A stretch of DNA of 64,000 bases from CAMBRQ01 sp945870325 (GCF_050313795.1 NZ_JBNPMC010000004.1:1-64000); one strand, 5' to 3'; positions 26,921 to 37,815 are shown, counted from the first letter of the stretch. Notes: generated by a model from the letters alone, not told the origin. Numbers and translations: made by a program.

Positions 26921-27060
26921 GTATTGGATTTTGATGGGTCAGATGTTAAAATTCAAGAAGAGGCTGACGGGTAAAGATCGCTTCCTTGGAAGAGATCAAG
27001 GTGCTGGCAGAGGAAGGAATATTCCTTCACTATGACAGTATCAAAAGAGCATTTATGTAA
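26921..27060 (+). pseudogene. Short degenerate coding remnant
   Basis: Two adjoining frames read like one broken protein end. LDFDGSDVKIQEEADG stops at TAA/TGA near 26965-26975 and, one frame over, KIASLEEIKVLAEEGIFLHY then DSIKRAFM ends at the TAA at 27058. No start or ribosome site is clear and I do not recognise the family. The rest of the 26866-27150 gap is non-coding, apart from a small CCCCC/GGGGG hairpin near 27103-27123. Confidence 0.4.
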
Positions 27061-27150
27061 TATAAGGATAAGAGTACCCTCAGTGGACAAAAGGGATGAA
27101 GCCCCCTTATGTCTTCTGGGGGTAAATTATAGTAAGCAGGAGGAAATGCT

Positions 27151-30100
27151 ATGAAGACGATTTTCGTATCCAGTACATTTAAAGACATGCATTATGAGAG
27201 GGACATTATGCACGAGAAGGTTCTTCCTGATCTGAATGAATATGCGGCAGCATATGGTGAAAGTATCTCTTTCTGTGATCTGCGTTGGGGTGTGAACACC
27301 GGTGATCTTGAGAATGAGGAGGGGTCACGTAAGGTGCTGTCGGTCTGTCTGTCTGGATGAGATTGACCGTTGTCGTCCGTATATGATCGTAATCCTTGGG
27401 GAGCGCTATGGATGGATTCCGGAAGAACAATTGATATCAGAGACGATTAAAGCAAAGGCGGATTTTGAACTTAAGGAACTGGAGAAAAGCGTAACTGCCT
27501 TGGAGATTGAATATGGTGCACTTAGCAGGAAGGAGCAGCTTGCTCGGACTCTCTTTTATTTTCGTGATTTTGAAAATGAGAATATGCCTGACATCTACAA
27601 GACGGAGAGTGAGCGTCATGCGAAGAAACTTAAGGTTCTCAAAGACCGGATCGAGAAACTGGCAGGTGGACGAGTCAAGTATTATACCGTGGGCTGGGAT
27701 AAGGATAAGGGAACGATCACCGGTCTTGATGGCTTTGTGGAACTTGTGACACAGGATGTGAAGGCGCTTCTTACAGATGAGTGGCAGGAATATGCGAGGC
27801 TCACTCCGTTCGAAAAGGATCAGAGGGCTCAGTGGAACTACGCCGGACAGAAAGCAGCACAGTTTAGCGCCAGGGAAAATATGATCGAAGATTATCGGGA
27901 GAAGCTTGAGCATGGACAGAAGCTTCTTGTACTGCAAGGCATGGCAGGAAGTGGAAAGAGTACGCTTATGAGCCGGTTTGCCGTGAAACTTCGAGAAGAA
28001 GGATATCATGTTCTTCCATTTTTCTGTGGTAATACCTCTAGGAGTGACGATACTCTCGACCTCATAAAAAATATTGTCTATTACATAGAAGATTATTTTT
28101 TTCTTCCACATCGTGAAGAGAGTGAAAAGGAAAATGCTATAAAAACAGGGGGAGATCAGGCTGATACTAAGGGTCCCCAGAGCGTTGGAAATAACAGTGT
28201 CCGCATGTGGGCAGATAAAATGGCGGAACTGATTGCTTACTACGAGGCAAATGCCGGGGAGACGCTGGTCATATTCATTGATGCTGCAGATCAGCTTTTT
28301 GCAGATGAGGCTCGCGATAAGCTCATGTTTATCCCAACCAACCTCTCAGAAAAAGTCAGAATGGTCATATCCTGTCTGGATACATTTGCTCTGCCGTCTA
28401 TCCGGGAGATAGAAGAAGTAAAGCCTCTTGAAAATCTTGATAAGCAGGCGGTAGTAAAAGGCATTACTCATTTTCTCGGGCGTGAGCTGGAGAATTGTGT
28501 GATTGATAAGATGATTGAAAAGGAGGCGTCAGGAAGTCCCTTGTATCTCAGTCTTCTGATCCAGCGGCTGGTAATGATGAACAAAAGTGATTTCGATGAT
28601 ATCACGGCTCATGGAGACGGAATGTCGGCGATCACGGCACATCAGTTGGAATTAGTGGAAGCGGCATCGGATACACTGCATGGCGTGTGTGTAGATATAT
28701 TAAATACGGCGGCAACACGTATCGGAGGAATGCTGGCAAGGATGGCAGCTATGTATATCGCCGTTTCCAGGCACGGGCTTCGGGAGAGTGATCTGGAAGT
28801 TCTGCTCGCGAAAGAAGGGGTGTTGTGGAACAGTCTGGATTTCTCGCTGTTCATTAAGTATATGAGAAGTTTCTTCATCCTGCGTGATGACGGGCGTTAT
28901 GATTTCGCACATAAGAGTATCCGGGAGGGATTTCTCGCAGAATGTACACAGAAGCAGCTGCTGCACCGCAATATCCTGAGACATTTTGAAGGGCTGGATT
29001 CTCATGATGCTGTCCGAATACAGGAGATTATGTATCATTGCTGCAATGCGGATGATAAGAAATTCCTTGTACATTATATCAATGAATATCAGTCTGAGGA
29101 TGCGATTATGGATCTGGCAGCAAAGGACATCTATGAATTCTCTATGCAGGATGATGGCAGGATGATGTGCGGGATTCTTGCAGACGGAGCGTCATACGGT
29201 GCGAAACATGAGGTTCTGATGTTTGTAAATTATGATCTGGACCGGGCATTTGGAAGTTCTCAGAAGGAACTTAAAGTGCAGGAGAAGATTGTAACTGAGA
29301 CGCTCGCTCTCGCAAGGCGTCTGGAAGCAGAGCAGGGGACTGCGCAGGCCAGGCGGGATGTGACGACCTGTTGCTATACACTGGGTGATATCTATGAGAT
29401 CTATGACAGCAGGGACTACCTTGAGCGTGCCCGTGTCATGTACCTGGAAGCGCTTAAGGTCCGGGAGAAGCTTGATCAGGAAGAGCAGAGTTTGGCAAGT
29501 AGGAGCAGATTGGCATATGCCTGCTATTATATGGGGTATATCTATGAGACTGACGGAAGTCAGGCGTCTCTTGAAAAGGCGCTTGAGTTGTATCAGAGAG
29601 CACTTAAGATTCGAGAGGAACTTGCACAGGCAGAGTCGACTCCATCAAGGAAGGTTCAGGTGGCATCTGCCTTAGCCGATGTGGGAAATATCTACAAAAT
29701 ATTTGGCAGTATGGAAGATCTTAATCATGCACTTGAGATGTATCAGCGTGCGCTTCAGATTCGAATGGAGATTGCAGAAGAGAAGGAAACAAGTGCGAAC
29801 AGAGAGAAAATAACGGATTTATACAGAAGTATCGCAATAATCTACGAGCTGTTTGGAGGGCGGGAAGATCTTGACTGTGCATTGGAATTGCATCAAAAGG
29901 TGCTGGAGGATCGCAGGTGCAGGGCAAGCAGGGACAAATCTGTGGCGAGCCGTAAAGACCTGGCGGCCAGTTATATCGACCTGGGAGATGTCTATGATGC
30001 GTATAGGACAGGGAATGACCGGCAGAAGAGTCTTGCAATGTATCAGGAAGCATGTAAGATTTGTGAACAGCTTGTAAAGGAACTTGGAACGGCGAGAAGC

Positions 30101-33100
30101 AAGAACGATCTGAATCGAATTTATCATCGCATCGCGTCCGTCTATGGACAGTTTGAAGACAGGGAGAATCTTAACGAAGCATTGACTCTGTATCAAAAGG
30201 CACTGGCTGTCCAGGAACAGCTTGTCAGAGAGCAGAATACTGCGGACAGCATCGCTCGTATTGCGCCTATTTATTCCGGAATGGGAGAGGCGTACAGAAT
30301 TTTAAACGATCGGGAGAATCTTAAACTGTCGCTTGAGATGTATCAGAAAGCCATGGATGTTCAGGAGCAGGTGACCCTGATGCAGCAGACGCCGCATAGC
30401 AAGGAGGTTCTGGCGTCATATGCCGTAGAGACGGGAGAGAACTATGAGCTTCTGGCAGGAGCGGAGAATCTGAGATTGGCTGCTGAGATGTTTGACAAAG
30501 CCCTAAGGATACAGTCTGCGATAACCGAAGAATTGAAGACAACACAGAGCAGGAATGCGCTGGCGGCCATATATTACAGAATTGCTGAGAATTATAGGGA
30601 GAGGGGAAGTAGGAAGACTCTCGAACTTGCGATAGAGTCAGGCATGAAAGCTGTGAAGATCTGGGAGAGCCTTGCTGCTGAGCAGGAGACGGTAACAAGC
30701 AAAGGGAGACTTGCATATGGATATAGTATGGCAGGTTCTGCGTATCGCAAATTCGAAACTCCAGAGTATCTTGAACGAGCGCACTGCATGTATGAAAAAG
30801 CAAAGTTCATCTGGGCGGAGCTTGTGAAGATGGAAGCAGTACAGAGCCGGATACCCTATATGCGAGTATGTCTGGATCTTGCAGAAGTTTGCTGTGACCA
30901 AAGTGATGCCAGGAACCTTAGAAAGGCACTTGGACTGTATCAGGAAGTCAGTGCACTTGGAGAACAGTATGTGAAGGAAGCAGAGATTGACGCTGAGAGA
31001 GAAATACTTGCCGACAGCTATGCCGGATGTGTAAGAGTATATCTCTCCCTGAAAGAACAGCTAAGTGAAGCGGAAGAACTGCAGCAAAAGTCACTGGAAA
31101 TCCGCAAATGCCTTGACTTCGAGCTTAAGACTGTGCGAAGCAAGAGCAGACTGATCGCAGCATATTCTGGAATGGCAGAGGTATACCAGAGTTATGAGGA
31201 TGTAGGGCATCTGAATCAGGCAAGACAGATGTATGAGACAGCACTTAAGCTTGGGCGTGAACTGATGGCTGAGCTTGATCAGGCGGTGAGCAGAAGGATT
31301 GTGACCTCCTGTCTTGAGAATCTGGGAGATGTGTACCGGGCACTTGGGAAGGAGCAGGATGTTAAGAAAGCGCTGCATCTATATGAAGAAGGGCTGGAAA
31401 TTCAGAAAAATATAGTATCCGAGCTTGGAACATTTGAAAGTAAACGTATGCTCGTCGGATATCTGGAGCGAATCGCGTTCATTTATAAGGATTCTGGCAG
31501 TCGAGAAGGGCTCTGTAAGGCATTGGAATTATTTCTTAGAGGGGATGCGATTCTGAAAGAAATGGTCCTCGAAGATGACAGTGCAAAATGCCGAGGCTGG
31601 CTTGCGGGTTTCTGTCAGAACATTGGAGACGTCTGTTATACACTACAGGGGGATCAAAATCTTAAGACAGCGCTTGAGAAGTATGAAGAGGCATTAGAAA
31701 ACTATCGTGATATTGAGAGGGAACTGGATACGGCAAAAAGCAGAGAACATCTGGCATATGCCTATGAGTCGACTGGCAATGTATACCGCAGGCTTGGAGG
31801 AAGAGAGAATCTGGACAGGGCGTTGGAACACTACGAACAGAATCTGAGATTATCTGAACGACTTGACCGGGAAACCGGTACTGCGGCGAATAAAAAGCGT
31901 GTGGCGGTGGCATATGAGAAGATTGCGGATATTTATCAGGAATATGGGGATAGGGAGCATCTTAAGCAAGCTTTGGAATTATATCAGCAGGAGTCGGCGA
32001 TCTGGGAGACCCTTACTGGAAGGATGAGCAGATGTGAGATCTTAAGAGGGCTTGCAATCAGTAGTCAGAAAACTGCAGGTATATATAAAGCATTTGGAGA
32101 ACAGGAAGCGTGTGAGCAGGCATTGGAATTATATGAGAAGACGATCGGCTTCTGGCAGCAGCTCTGTGAAGAATCTGGCTTAATCAAGGATCAGAGAGAC
32201 ATTGGAATCTGTTATGAGAGAATGGGAGATATCTACAGGGGGCGAGAAGACATTGCCTGTCTTCAGAGAGCATTGGAATATTACGAGGCGGCAGTCGAGA
32301 TTGGAGAGCGGATTGCAGGAGCACTTGACACGTTCGACGCATGGAAAGTACTGGCAATTGACTGTAACAAGTCGGCGAATGTATTGAGAGAACTCGGTGG
32401 GAAGGAGAATATTCTGCATGCCGCCAATCGATACAATCAGGCAATCGAGATCCGGGAACGCCTGGTCCAGGAAGCAAGCGCGCCGTATATGGTGAAAGCC
32501 CTGGAGGAATGTTATCGAAAACTTGCCAATGTGTACCGGAGACTTGCCGGTGAAGATAAGGATTACGAAGCGGCGGCACTCGAACTCTATGAGAAATCAT
32601 TAAATATTACGGAAAAAGTTGTATTGGAGATCGAAACTCTTCCATCAGAAAAGAGATCGGAGGAGGAACGATATATCTACCGGCTGAGGATGATGGAGAA
32701 TTGTGTCAATATGGGAGATCTCTATCTGTCGCAGAAGCAGGATACTGCCGGGGCATTGGAATTGTATGAAAAGGCATACCGCATAGGCAGGATATTCATG
32801 GAAGAGAGACCGGATACAGAACACAAGAATTATCATGGAATGTGTCTTGCGAGGCTTTTGCAGATATACAGTGCACTCGACGGCGAGGAGTACACGAAAA
32901 AATCATTAGACATCGGCAGAGAAAGCCTGGAACTATATGAATCGCTTCTTGAAGAACAGAAGAATGTCCAGATATGGGATACCTATATTTTCGTGCTGTA
33001 TCAGATGATCCGGAATAAATTGGTATCGGTATCTGAGAAGGCAGAGTATGCAGAAGAGATGTTGTCAGAATCCGAGAAACTGTATGAGATAACAGGAAAC

Positions 33101-33163
33101 CCAAGACACAGACAATTTATCGAGACGGCAGAAGGGTTTCTTAAGATTATTTATGGGGAGTAA
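27151..33163 (+). CDS. Giant DUF4062-STAND NTPase-TPR protein, frameshifted at a GTCT repeat
   Basis: Reading from ATG 27151 (ribosome site GCAGGAGG) gives 67 residues of a DUF4062 domain (KTIFVSSTFKDMHYERD, FCDLRWGVNTGD), then stops. From about 27343 the next frame carries on (CLDEIDRCRPYMIVILGERYGW) to 33163. Removing one 4-nt unit of GTCTGTCTGTCTG (27343-27355) fuses them into 2,002 residues. Domains (fused numbering): DUF4062 1-90; STAND NTPase with Walker A GMAGSGKST near 262 and Walker B TLVIFIDAADQL near 374; then about 24 TPR-like units of almost exactly 50 residues (about 750-1950). DUF4062-NTPase-TPR proteins resemble animal TEP1/NPHP3 and bacterial NLR-like defence proteins; defence is inference. 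It stands alone, with no effector partner gene. Confidence 0.85.
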
Positions 33164-33165
33164 AT

Positions 33166-33252
33166 ATGACAGTTTACTCATATATTGGTATCTGAGGCGC
33201 TCTCGGAGCAATGCTGGGTTACAGTTTTAGCATGGTTACGATGAAAATATAA
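33166..33252 (+). pseudogene. fluC/crcB fluoride exporter fragment
   Basis: Starting 2 nt after the giant gene, ATG 33166 opens MTVYSYIGI, then TGA, then GALGAMLGYSFSMVTMKI and TAA. This matches the conserved N-terminus of CrcB/FluC (family pattern GIGGALGAxxRY) with Gly codon GGA changed to TGA, and the key Arg replaced by Gly. Only about 28 codons remain, so it is a dead remnant. Confidence 0.6.
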
Positions 33253-33284
33253 ACGTTAAAAATATATCTTTTGCTTTGTCAATT

Positions 33285-33321
33285 CATGTGTCTTGTCACA
33301 TGTAAATTACAGTGGTATAAT
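33285..33321 (+). promoter_or_regulatory. nad operon promoter with NiaR-like operator
   Basis: Palindrome CATGTGTCTTGTCACATG (33285-33302) overlaps the -35 TTGTCA (33293-33298); -10 TATAAT is at 33316-33321 with a 17-nt spacer. The inner TGTCTTG(T/A)CA resembles the NiaR (YrxA) box known from Firmicutes, and niaR is the last gene of the operon. Niacin-dependent repression is therefore likely. Confidence 0.75.
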
Positions 33322-33351
33322 GGTGTGAGTTCTAAAAAGGAGAAAAGTATT

Positions 33352-34257
33352 ATGAATATTATCGAAGAGATCCAAAAGTTAAAAGAAGAAAAGAATGCAG
33401 TGATCCTGGCACACTATTATGTTAACCCGGAAGTCCAGGAGATTGCAGATTATATCGGAGATTCCTATTATCTCAGTAAAGTAGCAGTTGATTTGGAAGA
33501 ACAGACCATAGTATTCTGTGGGGTATCCTTCATGGGTGAGAGCGCGAAGATCCTGAATCCAGATAAGACCGTCCTTATGCCGGATATGACAGCAGACTGC
33601 GCTATGGCACACATGGCGGATGCTGAGACGATTCAGAAGATGCGGGATACTTACGAAGATCTGGCGGTTGTCTGCTATATCAATTCTACAGCAGAACTGA
33701 AACAGCATTCAGATGTCTGTGTAACCTCAGCAAATGCCGTGAAGATTGTAAAGGCATTGCCGAACCAGAACATTTTCTTCATACCGGATCGCAATCTGGC
33801 ACATTTTGTAGCGGAACAAGTGCCGGAGAAGCATTTTGTGTATAATGAAGGATATTGTCCGGTACATGAGAAGATGCAGGTGGAAGAGATTAAGAGGGAG
33901 AAAGAACTGCATCCGGATGCAGAGGTTTTGACGCATCCGGAATGTCCGGAAGCCGTTTGCCGTATGTCTGATTACATCGGCAGTACCTCAGGGATTATTA
34001 CATATGCAGGTAAGAGCGATTGCAAAGAATTCATCATCTGTACGGAGAATGGAGTCCGCTATGAACTGGAGAAACAGAATCCGGATAAGAAGTTCTATTT
34101 TACAGAGACGGAGCCGGTATGCCATGATATGAAGAAGATTACTCTGGAGAAGATCAGAGACGTGCTGGCAAATGGAGAGAACGAAGTTCATGTGACTCAG
34201 GAATTACGTGAGAATTCCGTAAAGCCATTGGAGAGAATGCTGGAACTTGCGAAGTAG
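33352..34257 (+). CDS. nadA: Quinolinate synthase
   Basis: A 301-residue [4Fe-4S] enzyme condensing iminoaspartate with dihydroxyacetone phosphate to quinolinate, the second step of de novo NAD synthesis. It has LAHYYVNPEVQEIADYIGDSY near the N-terminus, GVSFMGESAKILNP, and NSTAELK. Likely cluster cysteines lie in TADCAMA, HPECPEAVC and TETEPVCHDM. ATG 33352 follows AAAAAGGAG; the frame is open upstream through the promoter and is not coding there. Confidence 0.95.
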   Translation: MNIIEEIQKLKEEKNAVILAHYYVNPEVQEIADYIGDSYYLSKVAVDLEEQTIVFCGVSFMGESAKILNPDKTVLMPDMTADCAMAHMADAETIQKMRDTYEDLAVVCYINSTAELKQHSDVCVTSANAVKIVKALPNQNIFFIPDRNLAHFVAEQVPEKHFVYNEGYCPVHEKMQVEEIKREKELHPDAEVLTHPECPEAVCRMSDYIGSTSGIITYAGKSDCKEFIICTENGVRYELEKQNPDKKFYFTETEPVCHDMKKITLEKIRDVLANGENEVHVTQELRENSVKPLERMLELAK

Positions 34258-34283
34258 ATAAATCTGGCATTGGGAAGGATTAT

Positions 34284-35477
34284 ATGATGGAGATACATAC
34301 AGACGTTGTCATAGTAGGAACCGGAGTGGCGGGTTTGTTCAGTGTGCTGAATCTGCCCGCTGATAAAAAGATTCTGATGATTACCAAGTCGGATCTTGAG
34401 AGCAGCGATTCGTTTCTGGCGCAAGGTGGAATCTGCGTACAGCGGGATGATACGGACTATGACAGTTATTTTGAAGATACGATGAAAGCGGGGCATTATG
34501 AGAACCGGAAAGAATCCGTGGATATCATGATTCGAAGTTCCAGAGAGATCATTAAGGATCTGGTCGGATATGGCGTGGAGTTCGAGACGCAGGACGGAGA
34601 GTTCTTATATACCCGTGAGGGGGCGCATTCTAAACCGAGAATTTTGTTCCATGAGGATATTACGGGCAAGGAGATTACGAGCAAATTACTGGCACAGGTA
34701 AAACGTCTTGAGAATGTGACTATCTACGAATATACAACGATGACGGATATCATAGAAGATGAAGGCAGATGTGTGGGCATATTGGCGGAGAATGAACAGG
34801 GAGAGTATCAAATCTACGCTGACTATACGATCCTGGCAAGCGGAGGTATCGGCGGAAGATACCAGCATTCAACGAATTTCCCGCATCTGACGGGAGATGC
34901 GCTAGAGATATCTAAGAAACATGGAATCCGGCTGGAGCATCTGGATTATGTGCAGATTCATCCGACAACACTTTATTCAACCAAGCCAGGACGCAGATTC
35001 TTAATATCGGAATCTGTGCGTGGAGAGGGTGCAGTGCTATATAATAAGAATAAAGAAAGATTCGTGAATGAATTGCTGCCAAGAGACGTTGTTACACAGG
35101 CAATCCGCGAGCAGATGAAAAAGGATGGTACAGAATACGTGTGGCTATCAATGGAGCACATTCCGACAGAAACCATATTAAAGCATTTCCCGAATATCTA
35201 TCAGCATTGTCTGGAAGAAGGATATGATGTGACGAAGGAGTATATACCGGTGGTCCCAGCACAGCATTATTTCATGGGAGGAATCTGGGTAGATTCGGAC
35301 AGCCGGACTTCTATGGAGCAGCTCTATGCGGTGGGCGAGACCAGCTGCAATGGTGTGCATGGTGCGAACAGACTGGCAAGCAATTCATTATTAGAGAGTC
35401 TGGTTTTTGCTAAAAGGGCGGCAAAGAAAATTGGACAGGCGTATGCTGCAAGGGAATCAGAAGGGATTACGGCATAG
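34284..35477 (+). CDS. nadB: L-aspartate oxidase
   Basis: A 397-residue FAD enzyme oxidising aspartate to iminoaspartate for NadA. The FAD dinucleotide fold GTGVAGL is near residue 12; DSFLAQGGICVQRDDTDY, SGGIGGRYQHSTNFPHLTGD and QIHPTTLY are family blocks; ARG- and HGANRLASNSLLE near the end closes the flavin domain. It lacks the C-terminal helical domain of the roughly 530-residue E. coli enzyme; such short forms are common in Clostridia. It starts 26 nt after nadA. Confidence 0.93.
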   Translation: MMEIHTDVVIVGTGVAGLFSVLNLPADKKILMITKSDLESSDSFLAQGGICVQRDDTDYDSYFEDTMKAGHYENRKESVDIMIRSSREIIKDLVGYGVEFETQDGEFLYTREGAHSKPRILFHEDITGKEITSKLLAQVKRLENVTIYEYTTMTDIIEDEGRCVGILAENEQGEYQIYADYTILASGGIGGRYQHSTNFPHLTGDALEISKKHGIRLEHLDYVQIHPTTLYSTKPGRRFLISESVRGEGAVLYNKNKERFVNELLPRDVVTQAIREQMKKDGTEYVWLSMEHIPTETILKHFPNIYQHCLEEGYDVTKEYIPVVPAQHYFMGGIWVDSDSRTSMEQLYAVGETSCNGVHGANRLASNSLLESLVFAKRAAKKIGQAYAARESEGITA

Positions 35478-35545
35478 GGTGTAAAGATGGATGCTAAAGA
35501 CGCAGATTATTAAGTGTATAATGAATAAAAAGGAGAACGAGTATT

Positions 35546-36397
35546 ATGAATAAGATTACAATGACGCTTCAAGTCGATCATCTGATTCTTGAAGCGTTAA
35601 GGGAAGACATATCCAGTGAGGATGTAACTACCAATTCCGTAATGAAAGAAGCAGTGAAAGGGGAAGTGAATCTAATCTGTAAACAGGATGGAATCATTGC
35701 CGGACTTGATATATTCAAGCGTGTATTTCAATTGCTGGATGAGACGACAGAGGTGGAATTGTATTGTGCAGATGGAGACGAAGTAAAAAATGGACAGTTA
35801 ATGGGCAAAGTCATTGGTGACATACGAGTACTTTTATCAGGAGAACGTGTAGCACTTAATTATCTTCAGCGTATGAGTGGAATCGCCACCTATACACATT
35901 CAGTTGCGTCGCTGTTAGCGGGAAGCAAGACGAAACTTCTGGATACCAGAAAAACGACACCGAACATGAGAATATTTGAAAAATATGCGGTACGTGTCGG
36001 TGGAGGTTACAATCACCGATACAATCTGTCGGATGGAGTATTGTTGAAGGATAACCATATCGGTGCCGCAGGCAGTGTTGCCAAGGCGGTTCAGATGGCA
36101 AAGGAATATGCTCCTTTTGTGCGGAAGATAGAAGTTGAAGTTGAGAATTTGGATATGGTGAAAGAAGCAGTGGAAGCGGGTGCTGACATTATCATGCTTG
36201 ACAATATGTCAACAGAAGAGATGCAGGAGGCGATTCGTATAATTGATGGACGTGCCGAAACGGAATGCTCCGGTAATGTAACCAAAGAGAATATCAGCCG
36301 TTTGACATCTCTCGGGGTTGATTATGTCTCTAGTGGGGCATTGACCCATTCCGCTCCTATATTAGATATTTCCCTAAAGAATCTCCATGCGATATAA
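35546..36397 (+). CDS. nadC: Nicotinate-nucleotide pyrophosphorylase (quinolinate phosphoribosyltransferase)
   Basis: A 283-residue enzyme making nicotinate mononucleotide from quinolinate and PRPP. Motifs: ALREDISSEDVTTNS at the start, LNYLQRMSGIATYT, LDTRKTTPNMR, RVGGGYNHRYNLSDGVLLKDNHI, EVEVENL, IMLDNMS and VDYVSSGALTHSA. All active-site basic residues appear present. Ribosome site AAAAGGAG, ATG 35546. Confidence 0.95.
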   Translation: MNKITMTLQVDHLILEALREDISSEDVTTNSVMKEAVKGEVNLICKQDGIIAGLDIFKRVFQLLDETTEVELYCADGDEVKNGQLMGKVIGDIRVLLSGERVALNYLQRMSGIATYTHSVASLLAGSKTKLLDTRKTTPNMRIFEKYAVRVGGGYNHRYNLSDGVLLKDNHIGAAGSVAKAVQMAKEYAPFVRKIEVEVENLDMVKEAVEAGADIIMLDNMSTEEMQEAIRIIDGRAETECSGNVTKENISRLTSLGVDYVSSGALTHSAPILDISLKNLHAI

Positions 36398-36432
36398 TAG
36401 TAGAAAGAAATAGCAGGAGGTAAGGGAAAACT

Positions 36433-36942
36433 ATGACTGGTTCTGAGAGAAGAACGGCGATTATCCGGGAGATACAGGAAAGCGTGCTTCCGGTATCGGG
36501 CAGAAAACTGGCTTCAATTCACGGGGTAAGCCGTCAGGTGATCGTGCAGGACATCGCTCTGCTTCGTGCGTCGGGGTATGATATTATTTCTACAAATCGA
36601 GGATATATTCTGAGTACTGTGAAGACAGTCAACAGAGTTTTCAAAGTTCAGCATACGGATGAACAGGTAGAGGAAGAACTGTGTGCTATTGTAGACCTGG
36701 GGGGATGTATAGAGAATGTTATGGTGAATCACCGTGTATATGGTCATATTGAAGCGGAACTGAATATTAATTCCAGAAGAAAAGTGGTGGAATTTCTTGA
36801 AGATATCCGTAGTGGAAAGTCAAGCCCGCTTAAAAATATTACATCGAATTATCACTATCACAAAGTGACGGCAGATAGTGAGAAGACGTTAGATATGATA
36901 GAAGACACACTGAAGGAAAAAGGATTCTTGATTGAGCCATAA
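36433..36942 (+). CDS. niaR: NiaR transcriptional repressor of NAD synthesis
   Basis: A 169-residue regulator with an N-terminal HTH_11 domain (about 8-60, SGRKLASIHGVSRQVIVQDIALLRASGYDI) and a C-terminal 3H domain with the three conserved histidine regions (NHRVYGHIEAEL, and NYHYHKV). It binds niacin and represses NAD synthesis and uptake genes. As the last gene of nadABC-niaR it probably regulates its own operon through the palindrome at 33285. Confidence 0.92.
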   Translation: MTGSERRTAIIREIQESVLPVSGRKLASIHGVSRQVIVQDIALLRASGYDIISTNRGYILSTVKTVNRVFKVQHTDEQVEEELCAIVDLGGCIENVMVNHRVYGHIEAELNINSRRKVVEFLEDIRSGKSSPLKNITSNYHYHKVTADSEKTLDMIEDTLKEKGFLIEP

Positions 36943-37035
36943 TTTTGTTTTTGTGCTGGTATTTTACCCTGGAGAAGAGGTATAATTAGATTAAATAATG
37001 TTGATGGAGAATCTTTTCGAAAGGGAGGGAGAGTT

Positions 37036-37653
37036 ATGGCAGAACATAAGATTGTTACAATTGGACGTCAGTTTGGAAGCGGTGGGCATGAGATCGGCAA
37101 TATATTGGCAACCAGGCTGGACATCCCGCTATATGACAATAATCTTGTCAGAATGGTGGCTGAGAAACTGGATATCAGAGAGGAGACTGCGCGGGCAGTT
37201 GATGAGACGACTTTGAACAGTTTTTTAGCTGGATATGTGATTGCCCCGATCGAGTATACAAGCGCAATCAGGGAGGCTGAGTATACGCCACCCCTGAATG
37301 AGCAGGTGTATGAATTGCAGTCGGACATTATCCGCAGATTATCTGAGAGAGGTCCCTGCGTAATTGTAGGGCGCTGTGCGGATTATGTGCTGCAGGATAA
37401 TCCGAATTGTATCAACGTATTCATTTGCGCGGATCTTGAGGACAGGATTCAGAGGATTGCCAAGAGATATGATCTGTCAGAGAAGAAGGCAGCAGATAAA
37501 ATTAAAAAGATCGACCGCGAACGGAAATATTACTACGAATCTCATACCGGACTTGATTGGGGCAGCGTAGAAGCGCATCAGGTCTTGCTGAATGTGAGCA
37601 GGCTGGGGATGGAGAGAACCGTGGATATATTGGAGATGATGTATCGGGGGTAA
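37036..37653 (+). CDS. Cytidylate kinase-like family protein
   Basis: A 205-residue P-loop protein of the AAA_26/cytidylate kinase-like family. It opens with KIVTIGRQFGSGGHEIGNILATRL (P-loop variant GRQFGSGG, residues 10-17), then PLYDNNLV, a central regulatory-looking stretch, GPCVIVGRCADYVL, and VFICADLEDRIQRI. It differs from true Cmk in the P-loop and lacks a standard NMP lid, so the substrate is open. ATG follows AAAGGGAGGGAGAGTT. A long hairpin element begins about 25 nt after its stop. Confidence 0.85.
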   Translation: MAEHKIVTIGRQFGSGGHEIGNILATRLDIPLYDNNLVRMVAEKLDIREETARAVDETTLNSFLAGYVIAPIEYTSAIREAEYTPPLNEQVYELQSDIIRRLSERGPCVIVGRCADYVLQDNPNCINVFICADLEDRIQRIAKRYDLSEKKAADKIKKIDRERKYYYESHTGLDWGSVEAHQVLLNVSRLGMERTVDILEMMYRG

Positions 37654-37675
37654 GAATCATTTTGGAAAGTGAGTG

Positions 37676-37815
37676 GTTGGAGGTGTACGGCGCGATAGCG
37701 AGTTATGGGTGGCTGGTGTCGGAGTCCTTCGGTAAGAATACGTAACATCAAAATGAGCGTCAGCCACCCATAACTCGCTTCATAATTGCAACATGCCACA
37801 ATGTTATACCTCCGA
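37676..37815 (+). other. 3'-end hairpin element A1 (GTGTACGG box, 19-bp perfect stem)
   Basis: GTGTACGG lies at 37683-37690, 29 nt after the stop of the kinase-like gene. AGCGAGTTATGGGTGGCTG (37697-37715) is perfectly complementary to CAGCCACCCATAACTCGCT (37761-37779). An outer GGAGGTGTA/TATACCTCC pair closes the whole. The left half aligns with the left half of element B (GTTATGGG, CGTAACA), so A1 looks like a member of the same family lacking the two-hairpin head. No T-run and no ORF. Confidence 0.65.

Noticed and set aside
29400..33000. Recent DNA-level tandem duplication in the TPR region
   Set aside because: The 150-bp periodicity is clear in protein but units are strongly diverged in DNA, so this is an old expansion.
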